This document shows positions 1-8,276 of a DNA stretch of 64,000 nucleotides, in pieces (the stretch's first letter is position 1; every line of letters starts with the position of its first letter). A model generated the notes under the pieces. It had not been told where the DNA came from and ran no database searches. It saw only the letters and a program-made list of their open reading frames with translations. Both the position numbers and the translations under genes were made by a program. The DNA comes from Planctomycetota bacterium (GTDB lineage: Bacteria; Planctomycetota; Phycisphaerae; Phycisphaerales; UBA5793), in NCBI GenBank assembly GCA_013112555.1, contig JABFGK010000002.1, positions 62,001 through 126,000 of the forward strand, given 5' to 3'.

Positions 1-82
1 CGCGGGGATGCAGTCCGGCCTGCGCCGGAGTGCCGGCAAGGTGAGATCCCGGGCACTGCGATTGGTGACGGTTCCGGATTAC

Positions 83-1582
83 TTACGATTCCGGGGGGGC
101 CTGGTCCTCTTCGTGGATTGATTCGACGGCATATCCGCCGGCAGCACGGTCACGAACGTAGAGAATCCCGAAGACGATCATGATCAGAATTGAGAACGGT
201 GCGACGAAGCGGAACGAGATTCGGCCGCCGTAGTTGTCGGCCGGGTTCAGGATGGCGTTGACTTCATCAACGACCGCATCGGCATCGCCGCCGGGGTTAT
301 TGGAGATGGCGGATCGCAGCGCTGTGGTGTCCTGGGCATCAATGGTCGGGTCCGACAGCGCAGTCTGAGCCGCCGTCACTGCCGCTTGTGCTTCCTCCTT
401 GACAATGTCGGGCTTGTCTGCCGCAGCCTGCGGATAGACCTCGATGACCTTGGTGAGCACGGCGTTGGTGGCAGTCGAATCCAGTTTTTCCAGCAAGTAC
501 TTGTCGGCCACATGTCCCATCTGAGGCGAGGTGACAAGGCCGACGGCCAGCATGCCGATGCCGCCCGTCAGGGCCAGCCCGAGGGCGCCGCTTCGTGGGA
601 CGCGTTCAGAGACGACTCCGAGCATGGTCGGCCAGAAGTAGCAGACACCGACGGCAAAGACGGTGGCAGAGGCAAAGGCCATCGCGGTCGTCTGCGAGAA
701 ACTCAACCAACAGAGCCCGATGCCGGCCAGGATGGCCGAGGTGACGAGAATGCCAGTTGGTGAGAGTCTGTGAACGACCGGCCCGGCAAAGAAACGGAGC
801 ACCGCCATGATGAAGTTGATATACGCCAGGACGAGTGCGCCGGCGATCCCACCTGCGCCCAGCACCGCTATGACCCAGCGGTTGGGGCCCAGTTCGAGTG
901 AGGCGGTGATGCACATGCACAGCAGGAGGACGATGAACAGTGGACGAACAGCCGCCTTGATCATCTGTTCAAAGGAAACGCCGGATTGGACTCGCTCCGT
1001 CGCAGGAAACTTCTGCCCGGCAAAGAGGAACGCGTACACAACGGTCGGCACGATGATCAGACCCAGCTTGATCCGCCAGTCATTGATGGCCGGGTTGGAC
1101 ATGAGCTCACTCACCTGGCCCATGCCATAGCAGAGCAGGCTGCCGATGACAATCCCGCCGGGGAACCAGACATGAAACTGATTGAGTTTTCGCGTTTTCT
1201 GGTCCGGATACAGCGTGGCAACCAAGGGATTGCACACAGCCTCGACCGTACCGTTGCCCATCGCGAGCACCAATGCACCTCCAAAGAGCATGTAGAAAGC
1301 AGCCTCGCCGCGAGAGAAGATCATGATCAGCGGTCCGGCAACGTGGCAGATCATGGCAAAGCGCATCAGATTTCTCATCCCGAGCGCGTCGACCAGCGGC
1401 CCGAGGACGAAGATCGAGATGGTGAAGCCCCACAAGGCCGCACCCCCAACATAGCCGATCTGCTCATTGCTCAGTACAAATTGATCTTTCAGCGGGCCCA
1501 TGACATCACCGATGACGGCAAAGGCGACCGACGTCGAAATGAGCGAAAAGCAACTGCCGATGAACAAGCGCTTGTGGTTCAT
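83..1582 (-). CDS. MFS transporter with a long loop before the last helix
   Basis: A 499-residue membrane protein of the major facilitator superfamily. About twelve hydrophobic segments are visible, and the loop after the second has the family signature (DALGMRNLMRF, near residues 65-75). Between the penultimate and last helices, roughly residues 355-450, there is an unusually long hydrophilic Ala/Asp-rich insertion of about 90 residues, probably outside the membrane. The start follows a ribosome binding site (GAGGGATACCCC before ATG). The substrate cannot be told from sequence. PVC-group MFS proteins of this kind are often assigned to sugar or organic acid uptake, but that is only a family-level guess. 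It is the first gene seen on this strand, and the next gene upstream is about 340 bases away. Confidence 0.85.
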   Translation of the reverse strand: MNHKRLFIGSCFSLISTSVAFAVIGDVMGPLKDQFVLSNEQIGYVGGAALWGFTISIFVLGPLVDALGMRNLMRFAMICHVAGPLIMIFSRGEAAFYMLFGGALVLAMGNGTVEAVCNPLVATLYPDQKTRKLNQFHVWFPGGIVIGSLLCYGMGQVSELMSNPAINDWRIKLGLIIVPTVVYAFLFAGQKFPATERVQSGVSFEQMIKAAVRPLFIVLLLCMCITASLELGPNRWVIAVLGAGGIAGALVLAYINFIMAVLRFFAGPVVHRLSPTGILVTSAILAGIGLCWLSFSQTTAMAFASATVFAVGVCYFWPTMLGVVSERVPRSGALGLALTGGIGMLAVGLVTSPQMGHVADKYLLEKLDSTATNAVLTKVIEVYPQAAADKPDIVKEEAQAAVTAAQTALSDPTIDAQDTTALRSAISNNPGGDADAVVDEVNAILNPADNYGGRISFRFVAPFSILIMIVFGILYVRDRAAGGYAVESIHEEDQAPPES

Positions 1583-1800
1583 GGGGTATCCCTCTTCGGA
1601 TGGAGGTGAGACAGTGTGACCGCGCGAGCCGGAAGTGAATACGCCGGTTCGTCATTGCTCAGAGCGATGATGACATCGAGCCGGGAACTTCGGGAATCCA
1701 TCCACCCAGGCTCCTGCAATGGTTACTGATTGACGGCATCATACCGGAGTCGGTCGGGCAGGTCTTTGTCTGACCTGATTTGGTGATGCTGGTCGATCAG

Positions 1801-1823
1801 TCGGTCGGTCGGTCGGTCGGTGG
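1801..1823. repeat. TCGG tetranucleotide tandem repeat in a 340-base gap
   Basis: Five perfect copies of TCGG lie between the end of the sulfotransferase gene and the start of the MFS gene. The rest of the 1583-1924 interval shows no convincing gene. The repeat is outside coding sequence, so length changes would not shift a reading frame. Confidence 0.8.
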
Positions 1824-1924
1824 GATAGTGGCGCGACGTGCCCAAGCCTTGAAGCCCTACTGTGCGGCCCCGGGCAATCCGTGAAGCGCCGGTACCGCGG
1901 CGGAGACGGGTGGGTGGAAGGAAG

Positions 1925-3754
1925 TCAGGTGTGCCACTGGTCGACGAAGGGAGCAAGGGACTTTTCAATTGTGTGCAGGTGGGCTTTGAAGCGGGCATGG
2001 CGATTGACCGAGCCGGTATGGAGCGGTTGCCGCACCTGGTCCATGCTGGCGGTCGTGACGACGCGTTCGGATTTGTGGAACTCAAGGCATCGATCATCCC
2101 AGGGCAATCGGCAGTGTTCCAGGAGTCGGCGGGTCTGGTTTTCCTGATCGGTCACAAGGTCGTCATAGCGAAGGGTGAGGAGCCAGTCATCGGTGCCGGG
2201 CAGGACGGTTTGCCAATGGGCCATGAGTCGGCGGTACTGGGTGTAGGCAGCAGCGATGTCGTCGAGTCGGTGGGCATAGGAGTGGGCCGGGCTGAGCCGA
2301 GTGGCATAGATTGACATGCAGGTATCGAGCGGGTGTCGCATGACGTGGATGATGCGGGCGTTGGGGAAGACGCTACGAATCAGGCCGAGGTGCATGAAGT
2401 TATGCGGCATTTTGTCGGTGATGCAGGTGATGGTGTCATCACCGGCCAGTGCTCGAATGTGGTCCAGATATTGCTGCGCGAGTGTATCGAGTGCCTGTTG
2501 CGTGATGTGTGTGGCGCACTCGGGGTAGGGGATTGACGCGTTCAGCGCACTCGGCAGGTTGAGGGCGAGTTGATGGAAGCGGTTCAATTCGCCGGCTGCG
2601 TATACATTCGGGTGGCAGCCCAGGATCTGTTCAGTCAGACTTGTGCCGGAGCGCGGCATTCCGACGATACAGGTTGGCACGGCTGATTCGCAGGTACTGC
2701 GGGGGATCGTCTTCATCACATCGGAAGCGAATGACTTAATAAACTTCCCGATGAACTCCTCATAGTCTGCGGGCTCGAATCGGCGCGGGTTGAGGTCATT
2801 GCCGCGGCGGTAGTGTGTGAAGGCTTGTTCGTATTGTTGTGCCTTTTCGTACAGTGATCCGAGCGTCATATGCAGAATTGAACGGTAGCCGGCCGGCATG
2901 CTTTGAGCGTTGTTCAGTTGTTGTTCGACGAATGCGATCGCCTGATCGACTTCGCCCGCCTGTTGCAGGAGTCGTGAATAGGAGACGGTCAGGTCGGGGT
3001 GACTGAGCCCGGCCTCGAGTGCCTGTTGAACAAGGGTCAGTGCTCGGTCGGAGTCGCCGACGGCCAGTTCGAGTTCGATGAGGCCGACGATCGCGTTCAG
3101 TGCATGCGGATCGTTTTTCAGTGCCTGCTCGTAGTTGGCACGAGCCTGGTCAAAGCGGCCGATCTGTCTCAGTGTTGAGGCATAGTGCGCGCGGGCCGTA
3201 TTGTCACTCGGCTCGGCTTGCAGTGCGTTTTCATAGTGCGGGATTGCTTGTTTTGCCAGGCCGTGTGTCGTCAGGGCATTGGCAAGTGCGGCTTCGATTG
3301 CTGGGTCATCGGGGCGTTGTTTCAGTGCATTCGTGTAGGCAACCACTGCGGCTTCCGAGTCGAAGCGCTGCATGGCACCGTGGCCAAGCGCAAGCCAGGC
3401 GCGGGAGGAGTCACCATCCGGTGCCTGGGCGGCTTTGCGGAACCATGCTTCAGCCTGCTGCGGGCCGGCAGCATCCTGGGCAATCTCGCCGGCAATGACG
3501 GATGGCTCGGCTCGGTTGGGGAACTGTTCGATGAGTTGGTTGACGATCTGCATCGCTTTGGCGTGCTGGTGGCGACGCTGTGCGATTTGTGCAGTGAGGC
3601 ATCGTGCCTCGAAGTGGCTGGGTGCGAGTCGGAGGAGTTTTCTGCAGAGTTGGTCGGCCTGGTCCAGCGCGCCGGCCTGGAGCTGGTTGGCAGCCAGCCT
3701 GAGCAGTTGCTGCTGCTGTTGCTTCTGCTTGCTGCTGCGGGCACTGCGACTCAC
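1925..3754 (-). CDS. TPR-repeat sulfotransferase family protein
   Basis: A 609-residue protein with a Gln-rich N-terminus, then about eight tetratricopeptide repeats (residues ~15-330), then a sulfotransferase domain. The domain has the 5'-phosphosulfate loop (CIVGMPRSGTSL, around residue 365) and the 3'-phosphate segment (IIHVMRHPLDTCMSI, around 465), so it should transfer sulfate from PAPS. The acceptor is unknown; TPR-sulfotransferases are thought to act on proteins or glycans. I chose the GTG at 3754 because GGAGGAGG lies just upstream. A longer frame to 3835 would overlap the preceding CYTH gene, which ends 22 bases upstream, so the two are probably cotranscribed. Confidence 0.85.
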   Translation of the reverse strand: MSRSARSSKQKQQQQQLLRLAANQLQAGALDQADQLCRKLLRLAPSHFEARCLTAQIAQRRHQHAKAMQIVNQLIEQFPNRAEPSVIAGEIAQDAAGPQQAEAWFRKAAQAPDGDSSRAWLALGHGAMQRFDSEAAVVAYTNALKQRPDDPAIEAALANALTTHGLAKQAIPHYENALQAEPSDNTARAHYASTLRQIGRFDQARANYEQALKNDPHALNAIVGLIELELAVGDSDRALTLVQQALEAGLSHPDLTVSYSRLLQQAGEVDQAIAFVEQQLNNAQSMPAGYRSILHMTLGSLYEKAQQYEQAFTHYRRGNDLNPRRFEPADYEEFIGKFIKSFASDVMKTIPRSTCESAVPTCIVGMPRSGTSLTEQILGCHPNVYAAGELNRFHQLALNLPSALNASIPYPECATHITQQALDTLAQQYLDHIRALAGDDTITCITDKMPHNFMHLGLIRSVFPNARIIHVMRHPLDTCMSIYATRLSPAHSYAHRLDDIAAAYTQYRRLMAHWQTVLPGTDDWLLTLRYDDLVTDQENQTRRLLEHCRLPWDDRCLEFHKSERVVTTASMDQVRQPLHTGSVNRHARFKAHLHTIEKSLAPFVDQWHT

Positions 3755-3776
3755 GATCAGGTCCTCCTCCGCACAG

Positions 3777-4433
3777 TTATCGGGCGAGCGACAGGTTTGT
3801 GTAGGATGCCTCGTCAGTGACTTCCCGGTCAACATGGGGCGCGAGCCAGTCTGGGAAGTTGTAGGTGGTGTCGAGCGATGTCAGTTCGACCTCCAGCAGG
3901 ACCAGGGATCGGTCAAGAAAGTCATCAATCACCCAGTTTATGCCGCGTGAGCGATCAGACTCAGATAGGGCGCGGTATCGTCGCTTGCGCAGTCGTTTGC
4001 CGGCTGTGCCCGGCCAGAGGATGGCAAAGCGTTCCTGGCTGATGGGCTGTTCGCGTTCGAGCCTGGCAGCGCCGGAGCCGGTTTTATATGTGATGATGCA
4101 TCGCGGCGGTTGCCGGTCCTGCTCGATGGAGCGGATCCTGATCCATTTGGCTGAAGTGGCAGCGGCGTCTGGGGCGGTGGCCGAGGCCGACGGAGCAGGG
4201 CAGGCGAGCAGTTCGGCGAAATGGGGGGTCAGGGCTGGCGATGCGGTTTCGGCATTGACATAGCCTTGCGTGATGGTGTAGGTGCTGAATACGTGGCCGG
4301 GGGGGAGTTGGGTGAGATCGGGGGCGGCCGTGAGGAGGTATTTGCGCTCGATCTCGATTTGGGCAGTGGGTCCGGGGTCGGGATCAGCGTGGCTGCCGTG
4401 GGCGTGTTGGGCATGTGGGTGGTGATTTGACAT
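3777..4433 (-). CDS. CYTH-domain protein
   Basis: A 218-residue protein with the CYTH signature EIERKYLL (residues ~26-33), followed by scattered basic and acidic residues expected of the triphosphate tunnel fold (for example IRIRSIE, ITYKTGSG, LEREQPIS, VLLEVELTSLD). Family members bind triphosphates and include class IV adenylate cyclases, thiamine triphosphatases and inorganic triphosphatases. Sequence alone does not choose among these. The first 20 residues are His-rich and low complexity. The gene sits directly upstream of the TPR-sulfotransferase on the same strand. Confidence 0.8.
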   Translation of the reverse strand: MSNHHPHAQHAHGSHADPDPGPTAQIEIERKYLLTAAPDLTQLPPGHVFSTYTITQGYVNAETASPALTPHFAELLACPAPSASATAPDAAATSAKWIRIRSIEQDRQPPRCIITYKTGSGAARLEREQPISQERFAILWPGTAGKRLRKRRYRALSESDRSRGINWVIDDFLDRSLVLLEVELTSLDTTYNFPDWLAPHVDREVTDEASYTNLSLAR

Positions 4434-4477
4434 GCGATAAGGGTATGCGACCGGGCAGGCAGTGTGGATTGCGTGGC

Positions 4478-4506
4478 TTGACCCCGCGAGTGGCTGCTGA
4501 TACCTT
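4478..4506 (+). promoter_or_regulatory. Probable promoter of tRNA-Val
   Basis: TTGACC and TACCTT are separated by 17 bases, and the tRNA begins 24 bases after the -10 element. The -35 is close to consensus; the -10 is poorer. Confidence 0.5.
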
Positions 4507-4529
4507 TAGGCGTTGATTGGTGACCACCG

Positions 4530-4603
4530 GGGCGATTAGCTCAGTTGGCTAGAGCGCTTGCTCGACACGCAAGAGGTCGCTGGTTCGAGTCCAGTATCGC
4601 CCA
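4530..4603 (+). tRNA. tRNA-Val (anticodon GAC)
   Basis: A full cloverleaf can be drawn. The acceptor stem GGGCGAT/ATCGCCC has seven pairs with discriminator A. The D arm is GCTC/GAGC, the anticodon stem CTTGC/GCAAG, and the T arm GCTGG-TTCGAGT-CCAGT. CCA is not encoded. The seven-base anticodon loop reads TCGACAC, giving anticodon GAC, but it puts C rather than the nearly universal U at position 33. Confidence 0.9.
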
Positions 4604-4774
4604 TTTCTCTCCCTTTCCTTGCTATCCCCATGATATTGTGATGCTGCTGTCGGAATTCTGGCCGCGGCGGTGCGGTGTTTCTGTACCTTCGTGCGTGCGA
4701 TGCTGAGGGGGAACGAGCCCCACGGGCCGTTTCCCAACGAATTCAGATCCGAGGGCTTTGGTGCCGGCGCGGTG

Positions 4775-6550
4775 TCAATAGGCACAGGATGCCCCGCGTG
4801 TGGCTGAGGCTGCCGATCCTGAAATCGTGTGGGTGGCTTGATCAATCGCCAGCGCAACGACGGCACCTCGGAAGCGGGAGGCAGTCCGTGCATCGACGAC
4901 TTCAACCTGCATGCCGAGCGCACCAACCTGTGAGACGAAGTCGTCGGAGTAGTCGCCGGCCAGAGCTCGCTCGTGATCATCCAGCGAGGCAAGTAGACTC
5001 GGAGCGGTAATCGCAGCCTTTGGGTCCATGTCGAAGGCAAGCATATTAAGAACGGCTCTTGTCGTATCGTAATCGATGGCAGTGCCGATCGCACCGACTG
5101 CCAGGATGGGATGCCCGTCTCGGAGGGCGATCAGCGGCTGTGTTACATTCGGCAGTTTCCTGCCAGGCCCGGCTGATTGGATCAGTTGTTGCTGGAAGCC
5201 GGCAGCATCGGGAATGGACACGCCGTCAATAACGATGCCGCTCTCGCCCCAAAGAGAGGTGTTGATGGAGTGGACGAGGGCGGCAACATTGCCGTATTGA
5301 TCGGCAGCGACGACCGAGCTGGTGTGATCTGACATCGGTAGCGGGGGCGAGGGGGTGGGCACTGTGTATTGGTCGGCCAGTTCCTGCCAGACCTGCTGTG
5401 CCGTCCCATCGTCGAGCCACTTGGCTGGTTGCGTGTTGAGCATCAGGCAGCCGTATTGCGGGTGTGTGCGGACGGCGCGGAGTATGTTGTGTACCCAGAA
5501 GAATGCGAGCGGGGACTCTGTGTAGTGTCCCATCCCCGCGATGTGGCCTTCCTCGATGAGTTTCAGGGCGCCCGCCACGCCGTAGGCGTTTGGGTTTGAG
5601 CAGATTTCTGTACTGCGGTATGTGGCCTGTGACGGCTCAGCCCATTGGACGCGGTATGAGGCCATGTCCTGCATGGACAGGAGCCCGCCGTCGGCCTGAA
5701 CGGTGGCAACGAGTTTTTCAGCCCACGCACCGGTGTACATATAGGGAGCGCCGAGTTCGGCCACCTGACGCAATGTATGGGCCAACTCCGGTTGTCTGAC
5801 GGTGTCGCCTGCCTTGTAGAAGTCGCCGGTACGTGGATTCGTGAAGACAGCCTTCGTTTCCTCGCGGCGTACTAGGAACTGCGGTCGATAGGCGATCATC
5901 TTGCCGAGTCGATCGCTGACTTCGAACCCGTTTTCGGCGAAGTAGATTGCAGGTGCGAACACCTGACTGACAGGAAGTTTGCCGAATCGCCTGTGTGTGG
6001 CTTCGACACCAGCCATGAAGCCCGGGACGAGGACGGTTCGGCCGATCTGCTTGGGATCGGGCGGTTGCCGGTCCGAGTTCATATAGGAGAGGGTTGGAAT
6101 GGTCAACGGATCAGTTTCGCTTGAGACGGTCTGGAAGCCGGCATCGAGCGCGTAGACGTGGTCAGACTCGGCGTCGTAATAGACGAGTTCGAAGACGCCG
6201 GCGTAACTGATTGAGGCTCCCATACTCATCGTGATCTGCGCAAGCGCTGTTGTCAGAACAGCATCGGCAGCCGTGCCGCCTTGTTTCAGTGCTTCCAGCC
6301 CGGCCCGTGCTGCGATGGGAGAGGAACTTGCCGCTATCACACCGGAGGTACCCTTGACCAATGGGCGGTCTGTGGCTGGGTTGAGTTGCCATTTCATGTA
6401 CTGCTGCAGGTCACCGGGGCTCCAGTCGGCCGGTGAGAGATTCGGCCTCTCTTGCGAGTCCGATTCCTGGGCAACAGCAACGGAAGGCGCCGGCAATGCG
6501 AGAGTGAGAATGATGATACCGAGCAGCCACCATGTGCGCGGGGAGAGCAT
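4775..6550 (-). CDS. Gamma-glutamyltranspeptidase family protein
   Basis: A 591-residue secreted Ntn-hydrolase of the gamma-glutamyltranspeptidase family, normally a precursor that cleaves itself and transfers or hydrolyses gamma-glutamyl groups such as glutathione's. An N-terminal signal segment (TWWLLGIIILTLALPAPSVAVAQ) precedes the large-subunit motif GGTAADAV. The likely nucleophile is the Thr in DHTSSVVAAD at about residue 410, followed by NTSLWGESGIVIDG. Most members have TTH at this site and here it is TSS, so exact chemistry is uncertain. I moved the start from 6601 to 6550 because GGAGGT lies 6 bases upstream and this ATG begins the signal peptide. Confidence 0.85.
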   Translation of the reverse strand: MLSPRTWWLLGIIILTLALPAPSVAVAQESDSQERPNLSPADWSPGDLQQYMKWQLNPATDRPLVKGTSGVIAASSSPIAARAGLEALKQGGTAADAVLTTALAQITMSMGASISYAGVFELVYYDAESDHVYALDAGFQTVSSETDPLTIPTLSYMNSDRQPPDPKQIGRTVLVPGFMAGVEATHRRFGKLPVSQVFAPAIYFAENGFEVSDRLGKMIAYRPQFLVRREETKAVFTNPRTGDFYKAGDTVRQPELAHTLRQVAELGAPYMYTGAWAEKLVATVQADGGLLSMQDMASYRVQWAEPSQATYRSTEICSNPNAYGVAGALKLIEEGHIAGMGHYTESPLAFFWVHNILRAVRTHPQYGCLMLNTQPAKWLDDGTAQQVWQELADQYTVPTPSPPLPMSDHTSSVVAADQYGNVAALVHSINTSLWGESGIVIDGVSIPDAAGFQQQLIQSAGPGRKLPNVTQPLIALRDGHPILAVGAIGTAIDYDTTRAVLNMLAFDMDPKAAITAPSLLASLDDHERALAGDYSDDFVSQVGALGMQVEVVDARTASRFRGAVVALAIDQATHTISGSAASATRGASCAY

Positions 6551-6753
6551 GCCAACACCTCCGGCTTGCGGATTTGATAGAGCATCGTGTTTCCGCAGCA
6601 TACAGATGGCATGCTTCGGGGTTGAGGCTGGTGTGTATTAAGTCAGCGAGATCAAGCGTACATCGTGCAGATCGTGACACCGGGAGGAGCGCCTTCCTCC
6701 CCGCGGTTTCCCGTTTGTGGAGGAGGGAGGATGGGAGGGGGGAGCAGGAACAC

Positions 6754-6777
6754 CCCCACAGGTTGTGGTCTGTGGGG
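6754..6777 (-). terminator. Hairpin downstream of the gene at 6803-7672
   Basis: CCCCACAG and CTGTGGGG pair perfectly around an 8-base loop, about 25 bases after the stop codon in the direction of transcription. There is no clear U-tract, so intrinsic termination is plausible rather than certain. Confidence 0.45.
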
Positions 6778-6802
6778 CGCTGCTTGTCCCCCCCCCGGCA
6801 TG

Positions 6803-7672
6803 CTAGTTGATCAGCGTCGTAGGTGTCTTCGTGCACTGGGTGGTGTTCAGGGCCTGGATGACGGCCACGCCACAGGCACGGCTGGGAACACGGAACGGTT
6901 CGGAAACGAATTCGCCGAGTTCGTCAGCGGTTCCGGAAACGAGTACTTGTGCCTGCTCGTATGCGATGTCGAGGAACAGTCCCGGGCAGTTGGGTACGGG
7001 GATACGGCCCGGCTCGCTGCTGCCGGCCACGAGAATGGAGTCACCCGGCTCGGCGCCAGTGACCAGGAACCTGACCAAGCCTGGGCAGTTACCCTCGTAT
7101 GCGAGTCTGAAGCCCTGCCCGGGCAGGTCGGCCTGGAGCGCATCGAGCAACACGTGTCCTCCTGATGGGTCCGGCCCGGTGATGCGGACTCGATAGATGG
7201 CGACGTCGGTCGATTCCCACCCATACCAGCGCCAGTCGCAGTCGTTCTTGCTGGGTAACAGGAAGGTTTCGATCAGCTCGTCGAACTCATCGTACAAACT
7301 GACTTCAGCGCCGCGTTGCGAGTAGTTGTTGGCAAACCATCCCCCGAAGCGGTCAACCGGTTCGGCAAACGTTACTTCGACGGGTCCTTCGATGGCACCG
7401 AAGAGGTAGAAGCCGTCGGCCGGCCAGGCATCGCATGTTTCCAGCCAGCACGAGGCTACGAGGCAGCCGTCGGCATCGGGGGTGCAGAGTTCGGCAATAC
7501 CGTCAAAGGCCTGCCAGGGCAGGCATGGGGTTCCGAGCACGGCCATTTCCTCGAAAGATTCCTGGTATTGGCCTGAGAACTGGCTGATTGGGTGGATGTC
7601 GGCGGCGGCTGATGCGGTGATTGCGGCACCGATCATCAGTCCGAACACCGGGCTCGACATTTCGTATCGCAT
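6803..7672 (-). CDS. Secreted protein with shared Cys-Pro-Gly C-terminal domain
   Basis: A 289-residue protein with a signal peptide (cleavage likely near ASAAADIHP) and GGAG upstream of the start. The first ~180 residues look like a carbohydrate- or lipid-facing beta-sandwich (GFYLFGAIEGPVEVTFAEPV, DRFGGWFANNY) with several cysteines. This resembles the domain of unknown function seen in many secreted choice-of-anchor proteins. The last ~95 residues (starting around YEGNCPGLVRF, with a second NCPG) match the C-terminal domain of seven other secreted proteins in this window. Function unknown; probably periplasmic or surface-located. Confidence 0.75.
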   Translation of the reverse strand: MRYEMSSPVFGLMIGAAITASAAADIHPISQFSGQYQESFEEMAVLGTPCLPWQAFDGIAELCTPDADGCLVASCWLETCDAWPADGFYLFGAIEGPVEVTFAEPVDRFGGWFANNYSQRGAEVSLYDEFDELIETFLLPSKNDCDWRWYGWESTDVAIYRVRITGPDPSGGHVLLDALQADLPGQGFRLAYEGNCPGLVRFLVTGAEPGDSILVAGSSEPGRIPVPNCPGLFLDIAYEQAQVLVSGTADELGEFVSEPFRVPSRACGVAVIQALNTTQCTKTPTTLIN

Positions 7673-7771
7673 GGTCTAGCTCCTCGAGCGTTGGCGTATC
7701 GTGTACTTGGTCGTGTAGCAAGCGGGTCTCGTATCGGAAGACGGACAAGGGTGATCAGCGCTCGCTCGGCT

Positions 7772-8179
7772 TCAGTTGTTTACATACACCTGTCTTATGT
7801 TGCTCGTTCGCCCGTACTGAGCCGCCTGGAGCCAGAAGTACTTGCCGAACCACGTATGGGGAATGCGTCGTGAGACGATGCACACGCCGCTATCCCCGGG
7901 GAGTGCCGTCCCTACCAGTTTCGCATTGCTAATGAACAGATAGACATTGAGCTCCGGGATAAAGGTTCCGCCGGGCCCGTGTGTCGAATAGTACAGGTGT
8001 GCCACCTCATTGGGCGTACACTCTGAGAGCACGGCCTCCTGCATTGACCCACTTGCTACGAAATCAGGGCACTCGAGCAGGAGATCCTGAGCCAGCGCTG
8101 TGCTGTTCAGTGATACGAATGCTATCAGTACGGCGAGGCCCATCCACAGCATCAGGCATTTCTGCTTTGTTGTCTGCAT
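7772..8179 (-). CDS. Small secreted protein, mostly the shared C-terminal domain
   Basis: A 135-residue protein: a signal peptide (LMLWMGLAVLIAFVSLNSTALAQ) followed almost entirely by one copy of the ~95-residue domain found at the C-termini of its neighbours (GPGGTFIPELNVYLFI, then LQAAQYGRTSNIRQVYVNN). It shows that the domain can exist as a nearly free-standing unit. I chose the ATG at 8179 because it begins the signal peptide; the longer frame to 8284 would overlap the next gene. Function unknown. Confidence 0.65.
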   Translation of the reverse strand: MQTTKQKCLMLWMGLAVLIAFVSLNSTALAQDLLLECPDFVASGSMQEAVLSECTPNEVAHLYYSTHGPGGTFIPELNVYLFISNAKLVGTALPGDSGVCIVSRRIPHTWFGKYFWLQAAQYGRTSNIRQVYVNN

Positions 8180-8276
8180 TGTACTTTTCCCTATCTTTAG
8201 TCCATCAGATGATCGCGTGCCCACCATGTCGGCTCTATCACGCTGGTGCTGCACGCACACGCACATGGTACATTTC

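Noticed and set aside
1801..1823. Phase-variable microsatellite
   Set aside because: The TCGG repeat has only five units and is outside coding sequence, well away from a recognisable promoter.
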